Program-made: the position numbers and the translations under genes
Part shown: positions 10,316-20,568 of the stretch, one piece after another
Layout of the letters: every line of letters begins with the position of its first letter
Position numbering within the stretch: the first letter of the stretch is position 1
Notes under the pieces: generated by a model
Seen by the model: only the letters and a program-made list of their open reading frames with translations
What the model was told of the DNA's origin: nothing
The model's database searches: none
Assembly (NCBI GenBank): GCA_033064195.1
Contig: JARBJD010000398.1
Span: 1 to 61,831 of the forward strand
Source: Blattamonas nauphoetae
Lineage: Eukaryota; Preaxostyla; Oxymonadida
DNA length: 61,831 nucleotides
Direction of reading: 5' to 3'

Positions 10316-12521
10316 TCAAAAAGAATAGGAGAGCTTGGAGGTGAATATAGAATTGGAGAAGTTGGAGGGATTGGATGAATAAGAGAATGAGAAGAATGAA
10401 AAAGTGAAGAAGGAGAAGAATGAATAAGGAAGAAGGGAAGAATGAATAAGTGAAGAAGGAGAAGAATGAAGAGTATGAGAATTAGGAGTTGAAGAAGAAA
10501 CATTTGAAAGATATGAATAACGAAAAGATGTAAGAGACTGAAGACCCGAACTCACCTCATTCTCATCCCGTCTCAACTTCCTCCTTCTCAAACACCTTCC
10601 TCTCCCTTTGTCCTCTGAAAAACGCAATAAGAAGTCAAATGAAGACGCGTTCACACAAACAGGGGCCCCGGTCAAGGAGGTATCTGATCGGAAAAATCCA
10701 AGGTATTCCTTCAGACCGGTGATTATGACCCGAAAATATGAGTGACTGTCTGGGAAGACAGTATGTCTAAAGTGAATAAAAAGATGAACTATCAAAAAGA
10801 GACACACCGGTGGAAGGAATGAACGGAATTTCCGTCATTCCCATTCAATTGAGTGAGATGAAGTGAAAAATCAATAAGGTCATCCGAGGAGCGGATTGGT
10901 TCAGTGAGGTGATGTGAAACAAAATTTGAAAGGACTCGAATTCGGAGTCGCAGCAGTTTTCCCATGCTGCTCTGAAAAGAAACAGTACTGAATTTTCTTC
11001 CCTGAAAACAAGGGATTTTGAGAAGACAGAAAGTAACCGAGAACATACTGGTTCCTAAAATGCGGACCAGTATCAGTAAATACAGTGATGTGTTTCTTGG
11101 AAGTGTATGAATCAAGAGAAAATAAATCGGCAAGACATTCTTGAACAAAACGGTGATCATGAGAAAGAACAGGGAAATAAAGTTGTGATATGTTTTTGAT
11201 CACAGAATTCTGTGAGGTGAAACAAGTAATGCAGAGATGAGAAACTGAAGTTTTAGATAAAAATCGTGTCCGACTTGGTCATTGGAAAGAGGTAATGACC
11301 AATTTTCTTTAAAGTCCATGACGATGACCAATGTGTCATCGTCTATGGATGAAATGGATGAATTGTAATAACTTTGTGTTTCGGCTATTTTTGTGTTTTT
11401 CTATTGTTTTTAGTTCATTTTGTTCTTTTCTGTGAGTTTTTGTTTTGTGCTTTTAATATTTCTTCTTTTTGTAAATATTTGCCTCGTTCACAAAGGAACA
11501 GAGGTCGGTTCTTTGTTGCTTTTTCAGGAATTTTGTTTGTTTGCAGAAAGTAGAGTAAGAGATTTTGGTTTTCCTTCCTCAACTAGCTGACGGTGAAGCT
11601 CCTTTTCGTTGTTTCAAGGAGCCTTGTTTCGATGTGGTGTGTTTCTGGTTGCTATGGTTTCGAGGGAGTTGTCCGAGTTGATGGACTATCTGACCTGCTG
11701 AGGAGGAATAGCAGGTCATCGTCGTCCAGTGTGTCAACTGCTGGCTTTTCTAATAGTGTAAAGAGAATTGGGTGAAAAGGAGTGAGCATACGTTTCTTAA
11801 CCCTCTTCTGTGGTTTTCTTTCTGGTTTTCGCAGCTTGGTGACGTTTTATCTTCTATTGCTTTCATCAGTTCAGTGTCTTCGAGGATGTTTATTTTCTGT
11901 GAGAATGATTGAAAAAGGAAAAGTAACCTGTTTTGAGGCTGGTCGACGTCGAGTGGGATTCCGAGGTCTCCCACTGATTCTGTCGAATCGGGAGCGGGCA
12001 TAGTTATATGCCCCTCCTCGACGTCGAAACTAATAGCCTGTGTCTCGCCAAGTGAGAGTACTTGGGAGACACACTGCATCAATTTCACCTTGTCGTCTTT
12101 GCACCTCATTTCACGATGTAAATGAGTTAAAGACGAAATAAGTGAAGTGAATTTATCTAAAGAGAGAAAGAATGAGAGAAAAGAAAGCCAAACTATTGTA
12201 ATGAGCAAGGACAATCTCCTTGATTGGTATGAGTTCATGACGACTATCCAGAGCTTTGATGAGAGGTGCTGCTGGATAGTCGCGATGTTGTTTGACGAGA
12301 AGGTCGTAAATCTCCTTCCCGTGCGTGCTGATGGTTGATTTGGGTTTTGTAATATAAGCTTCCATGGTTGCGAGAAGATATGATGGGGATAAGAATTTTC
12401 GAGTTTTGCTTGAATATTTCTTGGGGTTGTATGAAGATTTGAGAAATCTGTCTTCAATGACCCACAAGTCTGGGTCATCAACTTCTCTGACTCTATTCGA
12501 GTGAGAACTCCCTCCACCCAT
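10316..12521 (-). pseudogene. Degraded DDE-type transposase (DFK/GPHFR/HGK family)
   Basis: Minus-strand remnants of the same gene type as at 54.4-55.8 kb. At 11203-10901 a segment reads TDTGPHFRN ... YCFFSEQHGKT, and a neighbouring frame continues with CDSEF; this is the D-x-GPHFR and HGK-x-x-C-D-x-x-F signature that I take as the second and third acidic positions of an RNase-H-fold transposase. The N-terminal part (12521-11900) has an intron-like segment (GTTTGG...TTTAG, about 12155-12191) whose phase-1 position matches the intron of the 54.4 kb copy. Downstream 10807-10316 adds a Ser/Lys-rich tail. The middle (11.22-11.75 kb) has no recognisable coding. The gene is frameshifted and not functional. 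The family name is uncertain. Confidence 0.55.
11275..11347. repeat. Two adjacent perfect hairpins
   Basis: A 9-bp stem TTGGTCATT/AATGACCAA (11275-11283 with 11294-11302) is followed by a stem of 12-13 bp CCATGACGATGAC/GTCATCGTCTATGG (11316-11347) with one unpaired base. They sit in the non-coding middle of the degraded transposase. Both contain a GGTCAT/ATGACC-like core. The role is unknown. Confidence 0.5.
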
Positions 12522-12846
12522 CGCAAATTCACCTCCTTCCTCCCTCCACCCATCGCAAATTCACCTCCTTCCTCCCTCTACCCATCGCAAATTCACCTCC
12601 TTCCTCCCTCCACCCATCACAAATTCACCTCCCCTTCCTCCCTCCACCCATCACAAATTCACCTCCTCCCGCCCTCCACCCATCGCAAATTCACCTCCTT
12701 CCTCCCTCCACCCATCGCAAATTCACCTCCTTCCTCCCTCCACCCATCACAAATTCACCTCCTCCCGCCCTCCACCCATCGCAAATTCACCTCCTTCCTC
12801 CCTCCACCCATCGCAAATTCACCTCCTTCCTCCCTCCACCCATCCC
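12505..12846. repeat. 32-bp minisatellite, about 11 units
   Basis: Tandem copies of a 32-bp unit containing CACCCATCGCAAATTCACCT, with minor variants such as ATCACAAAT and CCCGCCCTCC. It translates on the + strand to a repetitive Ser/Pro/His-rich string that starts near 12501 and ends 12935. There is no independent sign that this string is a protein; the minisatellite explains it. Confidence 0.85.
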
Positions 12847-12901
12847 AATCTTCTCCGACAATCATAGCTCTTGGACGAGAGATAACAAAGCACTCAACTC
12901 C

Positions 12902-13273
12902 TCATCGCAAACCCATCCTGTCGCTTATTATCTGAACTGGTCTCCCGCCACTTCCAATGGATAACAACTCCCCGTCCGTGCGAAGTCTCTCCCGAAGAGA
13001 CGTTATAAACACACAAAGTTGATATCGTTTCAAATCTGTGATGTTCAAATCAAAGGGTCTCCGCCAATGATGAGGAAGGCCATTCAAGACTAACAAATCT
13101 CCTCCCTGAATCACACAGTTCAATACAAAGCAACTACTGTGACCGCAATCACGAATGGGGACATCCACACCTTCCCCAACAATAATCGATCTCAAATGGT
13201 CAGTCTGCCTCTCCAACCACAGTTTCGTCTCCACCACAAACTCATTCACCTTCAATTGAACATATTGTTCCAT
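12902..13273 (-). CDS. Hypothetical protein fragment
   Basis: A 123-codon minus-strand frame with non-repetitive, globular-looking composition (segments VNEFVVETKLWLERQTDHLR and LITSLRERLR-like). I do not recognise it. The opposite strand from about 13.18 kb also has a plausible Ser/Pro-rich exon, so one of the two must be a shadow. Low confidence. Confidence 0.25.
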   Translation of the reverse strand: MEQYVQLKVNEFVVETKLWLERQTDHLRSIIVGEGVDVPIRDCGHSSCFVLNCVIQGGDLLVLNGLPHHWRRPFDLNITDLKRYQLCVFITSLRERLRTDGELLSIGSGGRPVQIISDRMGLR

Positions 13274-13815
13274 CTTCGTCTCCTGGGATCAGTTCCCCGA
13301 TGGCTCAGTCGTGTTCGCCCACAATTTCCCAAGCCGGCCTTGATATTCCCCTGAACAAACCATTATTGAAACACATGCTGAAGATGTTCCATTCGAGATA
13401 GTCAACTTTGATGATTCTGATCTAGGTCACGTTCAACCACCCAACGATCTCAATACCATTCAACAACAACTACAACCCTTCCAAATTGAGTTCAGTTATG
13501 TCTCTGCCTCTAATATCTTCTCTATACCTCCAATTATCTCCCTCTTTCGGCTGTTCAATCCTTACTCTTCGCTCCAGGACCCAACGTCGTTTGCTTCGTC
13601 TCATCCTCCTCAATTCCCCTTTCATGTTCATCATCACAGTCTTCACCAAAATAATATCATACCCATCCCTCTTCTCTCCCCTCCAGCAACTCCGTGTACA
13701 TACGTACCATTTGGTCGTCACAAGTCATCAGCAGGTTCTCTTTCTTCTCCAACTCGGGTTTACTCACCCTCCGCTTCCTTCGAACGACCCTCCATTCCTC
13801 CAACACATTCTTGAC
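13185..13815 (+). pseudogene. Ser/Pro/Gln-rich coding remnant
   Basis: A + strand stretch reads as disordered protein: SPTTVSSPPQTHSPSIEH then SCSPTISQAGLDIPLNK (about 13205-13370). In the next frame it continues with HAEDVPFEIVNFDDSDLGHV and a long Pro/Ser/His-rich tail, ending with a stop near 13810. The acidic patch and the lack of stops in the second frame over about 450 bp support real past coding. The frame change near 13.36 kb is a frameshift or an unrecognised intron. No domain is recognised. It may belong to the same gene as the 14.2-15.6 kb exons. Confidence 0.4.
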
Positions 13816-14179
13816 TCTATTCTTTCCTTAAAAATACGCCAAATATGACACTTCCGTCCATTTCGGGATTGGACTCTCATCCACCTCTTTCTTTGCAAGA
13901 CCAATGCAACCCTTCGTCGTTCCTCCCGCATGCTCTCCTCGACCACCCCTCATTCGCCTGAACAAAGCTGTTCTTCCTCCTCATCGCCACTTTTCTGATG
14001 CACCGTCTGTCAGACCACACTCTGAACTCTTCCCTTCTTGAGTTGATCCTGACCTCCCTTCCACAGAATCACACTTCTGAGGAATTACATCAACGCGAAG
14101 ATCCCGGTAGCTGACGCGCATTTCATTCCGTTCTGCATCTTCCCATCGATCTCCCAAAAACCAGTTTCTCGACCCAGAC

Positions 14180-15594
14180 CTGCTGTGTTCATACAACAGC
14201 ACTGGGATGGACGCCTCTTCACAGCTTCAGCTGAGACATGCGAAAGTTGCGAAGGCTGGGTTCTTGTTCACAAAGAGTCGAGCCCTCTCTCCCTCTCCAC
14301 CCATTCTTCCGATGAAGCTCTTCACGTTGAGCGCGTACAACTTTATTGCCAACCACACGGTCAGAAGATACTCGACGAAGCAGACGGGACAACCGCCAGT
14401 TTACCACACGATCTTGACTCGGGAGGATCTCGTCCGATATATTCGGATGTTGAAAATGTGTTTATTACAAGTTTGTGGAACTTGGATCATCGTGTGGATG
14501 GCTATTTTCAGAATAAGCCGGTTTGTTCAACTGTAGTTTATCAGACTTGTTTCACCATTTCCATCGCGCGGTGACTCGCGGACGAGCACGTCAATTACTG
14601 GAATTCAGGTCAACATCACCCGAAATACAATCAAAACAAGAAAAACCGAATGGCCATCACGAATATCACTATAGTAAGGAACAATGCACGTCGATGACCG
14701 TCTCCATCATTTCTCACGATTCTCCCAGCAATACGTCTCTCTCGACGACAGAGTCCCTCCCCACCCCACCTCAACCGGTTTCATCTGTCTCTCCGACCAA
14801 ACAATCACAACCATCCCCATCTCTTTCAGATCTCGTCTACCTGCTGATTCTCCAGCGCCAGATCCACCCATTGTCCCGTCTCTTTCCCCTTTCCAGTATC
14901 TGTTCATCCACCCACGCATTCGGGACACCCCTCTTCTTTCCGAACCAAACGGACCTCCTCCAAAACTCGATCTCTTCGTCGCTCTTTGTTGTCCCCTCCA
15001 AGAGAAACGGTGGCGATACAAGCACGCGAAAGTCCAAAAGAGAAAACGACGATATTCCTGCCAACCCGCCGATTTCGCCGCAGATTCAGCACTTCGTGAG
15101 GCTGACGAACGCGCTGTCGCTCTCGACGCTGCGGTCGCAGTCTTATCTGAACCAGAGCAGATTCTGGTCAACACCGAAGAACTCGTCAAAACTGGAAACA
15201 GTCGACACGCGATCGGGCTGACCAGACACCGACCACGCCTGGCAACCGCGGCTCGTCTGCATCTCCACCCGCTGGCAGCACGACTCCTTCGCCGCACTCC
15301 CGCAGCGAGTCTCTGGACGAGCAGGACTCGTTCGTTGCGAAGAGTATCGATGGTAAGGGAGGAAGGACTTCGATCCAGCTCTTCACTTTGATGCCTCACT
15401 CCTCTCCACAGGCGACATCGAAACAATTGCCACTTTTGTGAGGGCTGATCGACAGAAGAAGGGCCTTTCGCCGCATCCCATCTGCACACAACACCTTCGG
15501 CAGTTCATTTCCTCCCCTTCTATCCGTCATTTTCTTTCTCTTCGGGTTCTGGCAGGAATCAAGGAGGCAGAGACACGGGTATGATTCGCAACCT
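14180..15594 (+). pseudogene. Ser/Pro-rich multi-exon gene remnant
   Basis: The + strand has coding-like sequence across the region. The frame at 14523-15211 gives a Ser/Thr/Pro-rich protein containing RKSKRENDDIPANPP and FVRLTNALSLSTLRSQSYL. After about 15190 coding continues in a different frame (DQTPTTPGNRGSSASPP ... SESLDEQDSF). A clear intron GTAAGG...CCACAG lies at 15353-15411 (59 bp) and joins ...SIDG to DIETIATFVRADRQKKG. That exon runs to about 15592 (FISSPSIRHFLSLRVLAGIKE) and ends at GTATGA, which is either a stop or a further donor site. At least one frameshift makes this look decayed. The function is unknown. Confidence 0.45.
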
Positions 15595-15639
15595 ATCATC
15601 AGACTCGAGAACAAGCAGAACGGATGAGCATTCCAACAT

Positions 15640-16642
15640 TTTGAATCTGTGGACCTCACACTGAAGGGAGAAACAAGAACATCAATCACGAAGTCAACAC
15701 TCGTGCGACTCAACAGAGAGCAACCCATCTCAAGTGAAGTTTCTCGGCTCAGGACTCATCAGAACTGCCTTTTTAATATTGTGAACTCAACGCTTTCGCT
15801 TGACGCTCTGATTTTCGATGTGGAGTCTCTTGGTTGCACGAACGCAAAGCTGGCCATCCCTCTCTCCGACACTGTCCTCGCCGTCGCGATGTGCGATTGT
15901 GGAGACATCCTGTGTGTCATTTAGGACTCTGTTCTCCGACTGGGCCAGCTGGCATCGCCGATTGTGGTCCACCACACGCACCACGTTCGCAATCAACTGC
16001 ACAAAACATCATGTTTTTCTGATGGACCTGCGAGGAAATCTGAACCCCAATCCTCGCCTCGTCATTGATTCGTCCAATATCTCGTGTGACAAAGCCACCA
16101 CTCTTCCCGACAGCGAACACCAGATCATCACTCATCATTCTGTGAGCACAGATGATTCGAACTCCGAATTCACATCGCTGGATGGAGCCTCGCGAACTCG
16201 GACACTTCAAGAAGCTGATTCAATTGCCTTCATTCAAGTCTCCAACTGCCAGTTCTCCGATCAGACATTTTCTGGGAGCGGTGTTGTTTTTAGTAAGTGG
16301 AACGTTTCACGTCCTCCGTGCCTTCGACTCGCTTTTCGAGAACAACTAGGCAGGGAAGAAGGGAGGTGCATCTCAACGCATTATTCCGACCACACTTTCC
16401 ACCGATGCATCTTTCGGAAGAACACAGCCGCTGAAAGAGGCGGCACACACAACTTCAATCAGCCAGACCTGATTTTCTTTGAAGACTCACATTTCGACGA
16501 GAACACGACGCTGGAGTATTGGGACAATGCGAAGGACTTCGCCTTTAATCTGTGTCGTCCAGAAGCGATTGATGTATTCTCCAAACATCTCCAACAGCCC
16601 TGTCGACACGATCATTCTCGTCAGTTTCTTCTTTTCTGCTGA
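15640..16642 (+). pseudogene. Beta-helix protein fragment
   Basis: Two overlapping + strand frames carry beta-helix-type sequence: 15649-15924 (FNIVNSTLSLDALIFDV) and 15818-16642 (FIQVSNCQFSDQTFSGSG, TFHRCIFRKNTAAERGGTHN, IFFEDSHFDENTTLEYW). These resemble the repeat rungs of the large proteins at 24.9, 33.7 and 47.6 kb. Only about 300 residues remain, in two frames, and there is no signal peptide, membrane segment or pseudokinase part. It is read as a decayed fragment left by rearrangement. Confidence 0.6.
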
Positions 16643-18451
16643 ACTCACTCCTCCAATCACTATGAGCAACAACGTCCACACAGAAATGAAAATCGACTCG
16701 ATTGTCCTCCACTTATCGTCGAACGTCCCAAGCAGCGAGCGCAGAATCCGAGCCAGCGACATCAGAACCTCATCAGTGAACAGCACCGAGTGATGATAGA
16801 AACGAAGCGAGGGACTTCAGGCAAAGCGGCTGATGCTGCGAGTGGTGGATGTGATGATGGGGAAGAGAGGGCTGAGCAGCGACGGGATCTTCAATTTGGA
16901 CAGCTCGTTCAGTTCGCGCTCTCCAACTTCATTCCCACAAACCACATCGTCCACCACCTCCCCCAACACCACAATCCAATTCACACTTTCCACCAATTTA
17001 GTTCTGTGCCGTCGCATGTGGAGATAATCTACGAAGTGGTCAAGTCCAACAACGAGAGAATCGCAAAGTCGCATACCTCCTCTCTTCCGATGCCACATCT
17101 GCCAGCACACATCCATCGACGGCGACAACAGACGCACCGACAACAGCAAAGGCAGAGCCGTGCCCAGAATCGCTGGTTCGAAGGTTTTCGGTGAATTTTG
17201 TGAATCAGAATCAACACAATCGCAGTCGTCGACACTTCCACACTCAGACTCAGCGGGAACGCCCGCCCCTCAGCCCCTACCAACCCTTCTCCACTCCGCC
17301 CTGTCTCCACCCACGGCGACAGAAGGAAGTGCCGGATCTTCGGCCCGATCTGGCGAGGCTCGTGCTCAGGTGCGAATGTGGGCACCAGATTTGCGAGAGG
17401 GTGTGGGATGAACGACGACAGCGTCAGATGAAGCAGCTGCATCAGAGCGTCCAGCTTCACCAGCGACAGATGAACAAACCAGCAGAGTGTTTGGAGAAGC
17501 ATCCCAAACTCAATCCGAACAATCGTAGCTCCTCCTTCCGAAAGAACAACATTCGTCTGGAACAGCCTGTCACAATCCAATCGACAAGCAGTGCGGCTGC
17601 GTGCGGGGGCTTCGGAAGTTAGCGAGGAAGGGCGGGTGTGGCGAGTGGGGGCGACAGAGCGGTCAGCTTCGAAGAACGTGCGCAGTGAAGTCACCAGCTG
17701 ATTCGCCAGCAAAATGAACTCCGTGCAGATCGAGTCGGTGTGCAGCAGTTTCGACAGCTCCGACTGTTTGTCTCCGTCCAACGCCAACACAAAGTGAAAC
17801 AGCTCCAACGCACACATCGCACGCAGGCCTTCCTCCACAACCCACTCCTCCACCAACTCCGAAAGAGGCTGCGAAACATGAAGCGACGCGTCTTGCTCGA
17901 TCGACGAAGCGAAACTGCTCAGTGCCGTCTGCAGTTCAGACCAGAACAGCAGAAAGTTCATCTGCAACAGCGTTTCCGAGGACGTCGCCAGAACCCCATG
18001 CACAACACCTAGCAGTGGCGTGCAGATGGCTCAGCGAGTGCAGAGCAGGGAATACCAGCGACGGCATGTTCGGCGAGAAGAAAGCGAGCAACGAGTGGAA
18101 GAATGACAGCATCGATCGGAAAGAGGACAGAAACGGCAGAACCAGCTCGTCAAACAGCGACACCACGTTCGGCGGTGGAGAAGGGGACAGCAGACCAAAC
18201 GACAACAGCAGAGGCAATCCAAAGTTCCCAAATTCCTGTTTTTCTGTGCCATCCACCGACGGACCGCGGAGAGCGGCCAGAACAGCGTCCAATGCAGTTT
18301 CAAGAGACGCGCAGAGGCGACAGCTTTTCGATAATTGCTCCGGCAACATGCGTGCTTCCGAAAACAACGGCGAGGGCACATAAGCACTCCAGGCGTCGAA
18401 GAACACATATTCATCTTTAATCCATTTCACTGTATTGGTTCCATGAACCAT
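16487..18451 (-). pseudogene. Helical (armadillo-like?) protein, frameshifted
   Basis: Minus-strand frames form a coherent Leu/Ser-rich helical protein: it starts at 18451 (MVHGTNTVKWIKDEYVFFDA) and continues from about 18003 in another frame (LLFWSELQTALSSFASSIEQ; ALELFHFVLALDGDKQSELS). Further pieces lie at 17149-16817 (LVVGLDHFVDYLHMRRHRTK) and 16786-16487 (LARILRSLLGTFDDKWRTIE). Regular amphipathic Leu spacing suggests stacked helices, but I see no named motif. At least two frame changes occur, so it is either a decayed gene or one with unrecognised introns. Its 3' end overlaps the + strand beta-helix fragment by about 150 bp, which fits a rearrangement junction. Confidence 0.45.
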
Positions 18452-18459
18452 GTTTTACT

Positions 18460-18653
18460 GAAACTGTGCACATAGTTCCAGAATACGTTGTCTTTTGCAT
18501 CATTGAAACGGATTGATTTGAAATGACTAAGTAGATGAACAATCATGAACAACATTTATTGAAAACTCTTTCATTCGTGACAACGATATATTTCACAGGC
18601 AGCAAAATCGAAAAAAAACGATTCAATCAGAGAAGATAGACAAAAACGCACGA
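18460..18653. other. Intergenic, no gene seen
   Basis: AT-rich spacer. No repeat or coding signal was recognised. Confidence 0.5.
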
Positions 18654-19294
18654 TTATGGTTTGATCACACAACGTTCATTGACAGAACGACTTTGGAGGT
18701 CAGAACGTCTGGAATCTCCATTTAGAAATGCAATCAATCTGAATGTGTGAAGGATAAAAGGATATTTGAAAATCGAAATGTCGCTCGAACTTTTTCCATT
18801 GCGATCGATGATCTCAAAAATATTGTCCCATCTTGCAAATGAGGCGTGGAAAGGATTCTGGGAAAGAGGTTGGAGGAGATTAGATTTCTGAAGGTTGAAT
18901 GGGAACCGGAAGCGACACAACAACTTGTGAAGCCGATAGCATTCCGAACTATCGACGGATGGGGCAACGATACGAGCACAGTCATTGAATCCACAAACAC
19001 TGCCGCGTGGTTTGGGGAGCCTTGTCCAACGCTTTTCAAAAATGCATCGATGTTCCGCCAATAGTTGAAAGTTCGCTTGAGTGAAGAAAGGATCATTGAG
19101 GCTTTGCTGACGAGCTCATCATCAAGTGTGTTGCCATCTCTGACCATGGACACGAGAGAGAGAAAGGCTTCTGAGTCAGAATACACGTAGAGCGGATCTT
19201 TCGGATTCCAGTCCAGGAATGCAGAGTATTCTGAATCAAGGAAATGACAATGAGGATGAAAAAGATGGATTTTATCTGAAGAGCTTTTTTTCAT
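18654..19294 (-). pseudogene. ~365-residue helical family, copy c (N-terminal part only)
   Basis: The minus-strand frame from 19294 begins with a family-type N-terminus (SEYSAFLDWNPKDPLYV, LSLVSMVRDGNTLDDELVSK, FLKSVGQGSPNHAAVFVDSM, LFPRILSTPHLQD). The family similarity ends near 18.83 kb, halfway through; the remaining residues to the stop at 18734 and an overlapping frame (19061-18654) are unrelated. The C-terminal half with its FHQPTLDF and RGRILLQTLEQEG motifs is missing. It is a truncated copy. Confidence 0.65.
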
Positions 19295-19462
19295 CTTCGA
19301 TGACCTTTTTGATTATGGGAAGAATTCTTTGATAACTTAATAAAGGGTCAAAACTTTGAGAGATTTGGGAAAGAAGAGTGATGGCTTGTGCAATCAGTGT
19401 TCACTTTCGTTGGAGCAACTGGGGATGAAATGTGCGATGTGGGCGACAGTGTTCTTTTTGTG

Positions 19463-20524
19463 TCACTCGTCATCTATTTCTGACTCAGAAGAGTTCATTC
19501 CCAAATCGTTCGTGAGATCGAACGAAAAAATCCTCACAGCGTTTCCATATTCCGATGATTTGTCGTGAAGCAGTGTTTGTTCGAGTCTTTCGTAAAACCC
19601 TTCCTGTTCCAGTGTCTGTAGCAATAGCATCCATCTGGACACAGTGTCGGTTCCATCTTCCTTCCATATGCTGATATTGTCGAATTGGAGCCAGATGACG
19701 AACTGATTGACGCCTTCGTCTTCCACTTTTGAGAGAAGTGACTGGAAGGCCATTGGGATGCGAGACGAGCAAACGAAATCCAGTGTTGGTTGATGGAATG
19801 TACTTCTATCGAAGATTCTGATCAGTAATCGCAAAGTGTCTCTGCATTGACTGTTCCACGACAAAATGTGAGGATTGCGACTGAACTGGGTGAGTGAGGG
19901 TTCTATCGGGATCAGCACTTCATTCAACACCACATTTCGGATTGATTCAGGGTCAGTGTTGGATTTGGCGAAGAGAGCTGGAATATCGTCGGCGGAGGAG
20001 AGCCTGACGCAAAAACTGAAAATATCGAGAATGTGCAACAGGATGATCCCGTCCGCAACCACAGAAAGATTCCGCAAGTGAGGTGCGGAAAGGATGATGG
20101 GAAAGAGTTTGGATGAGACAAGGGCCATGCGGTTTGATTGAGAACTCCCCCGTAGAGAAGTGCAAACAAATAACAGAGTATCCCTGACAATCGATGGATG
20201 AGACGATGATAAGAGCATTGTGATCGAATCTACAAACACTGCAACGGGATCTGGGGAGTCTTGTCCAATAGCCTTCAACAAATCATCGGCAGATCTTGGG
20301 TACAAATTCCAAGTGCTCGAAGATAAAAACGTCGATGCTTTCTGAAGAAGTTTCTCATCAAATTGGAAGCCATCTCGGACCATCGAACCAAGAGAGATGA
20401 AGACTCGTCCAGCAGAATCAACTGTGATTGGATCAGTTGGATTCCATTTCAGGAACGGAGAGTATTCGGGATCTATCAGATACCAATGAGAATGAGGAGA
20501 ACGGAGACCTTCTGAGGAGATCAT
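19463..20524 (-). CDS. ~365-residue helical family protein, copy d (intact)
   Basis: A complete open frame of about 353 residues. I chose ATG 20524 (MISSEGLRSPHSHWYLIDPEYSPF) because copy f starts with the same sequence; an upstream in-frame ATG at 20566 would add 14 residues encoded by the overlap with copy e. Landmarks in order: FISLGSMVRDGFQFDEKLL, DDLLKAIGQDSPDPVAVFVD, LFPIILSAPHLRNLS, EVLIPIEPSLTQFSRNPH, FHQPTLDFVCSSRIP, LLQTLEQEGFYERLEQTLL, and a C-terminus with LGMNSSES. There is no signal peptide, membrane segment or catalytic motif. It is divergent from copy e with no spacer. The function is unknown; the number of copies suggests a lineage-specific expanded family. Confidence 0.75.
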   Translation of the reverse strand: MISSEGLRSPHSHWYLIDPEYSPFLKWNPTDPITVDSAGRVFISLGSMVRDGFQFDEKLLQKASTFLSSSTWNLYPRSADDLLKAIGQDSPDPVAVFVDSITMLLSSSHPSIVRDTLLFVCTSLRGSSQSNRMALVSSKLFPIILSAPHLRNLSVVADGIILLHILDIFSFCVRLSSADDIPALFAKSNTDPESIRNVVLNEVLIPIEPSLTQFSRNPHILSWNSQCRDTLRLLIRIFDRSTFHQPTLDFVCSSRIPMAFQSLLSKVEDEGVNQFVIWLQFDNISIWKEDGTDTVSRWMLLLQTLEQEGFYERLEQTLLHDKSSEYGNAVRIFSFDLTNDLGMNSSESEIDDE

Positions 20525-20568
20525 CTGTGTGTGTCCTTTATCGGATTGATCCAGAATATTCTCCATTT

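Noticed and set aside
12501-12935. 144-residue + strand frame of repeated Ser/Pro/Lys units
   Set aside because: Encoded by the 32-bp minisatellite; no non-repetitive part or start context supports a gene.
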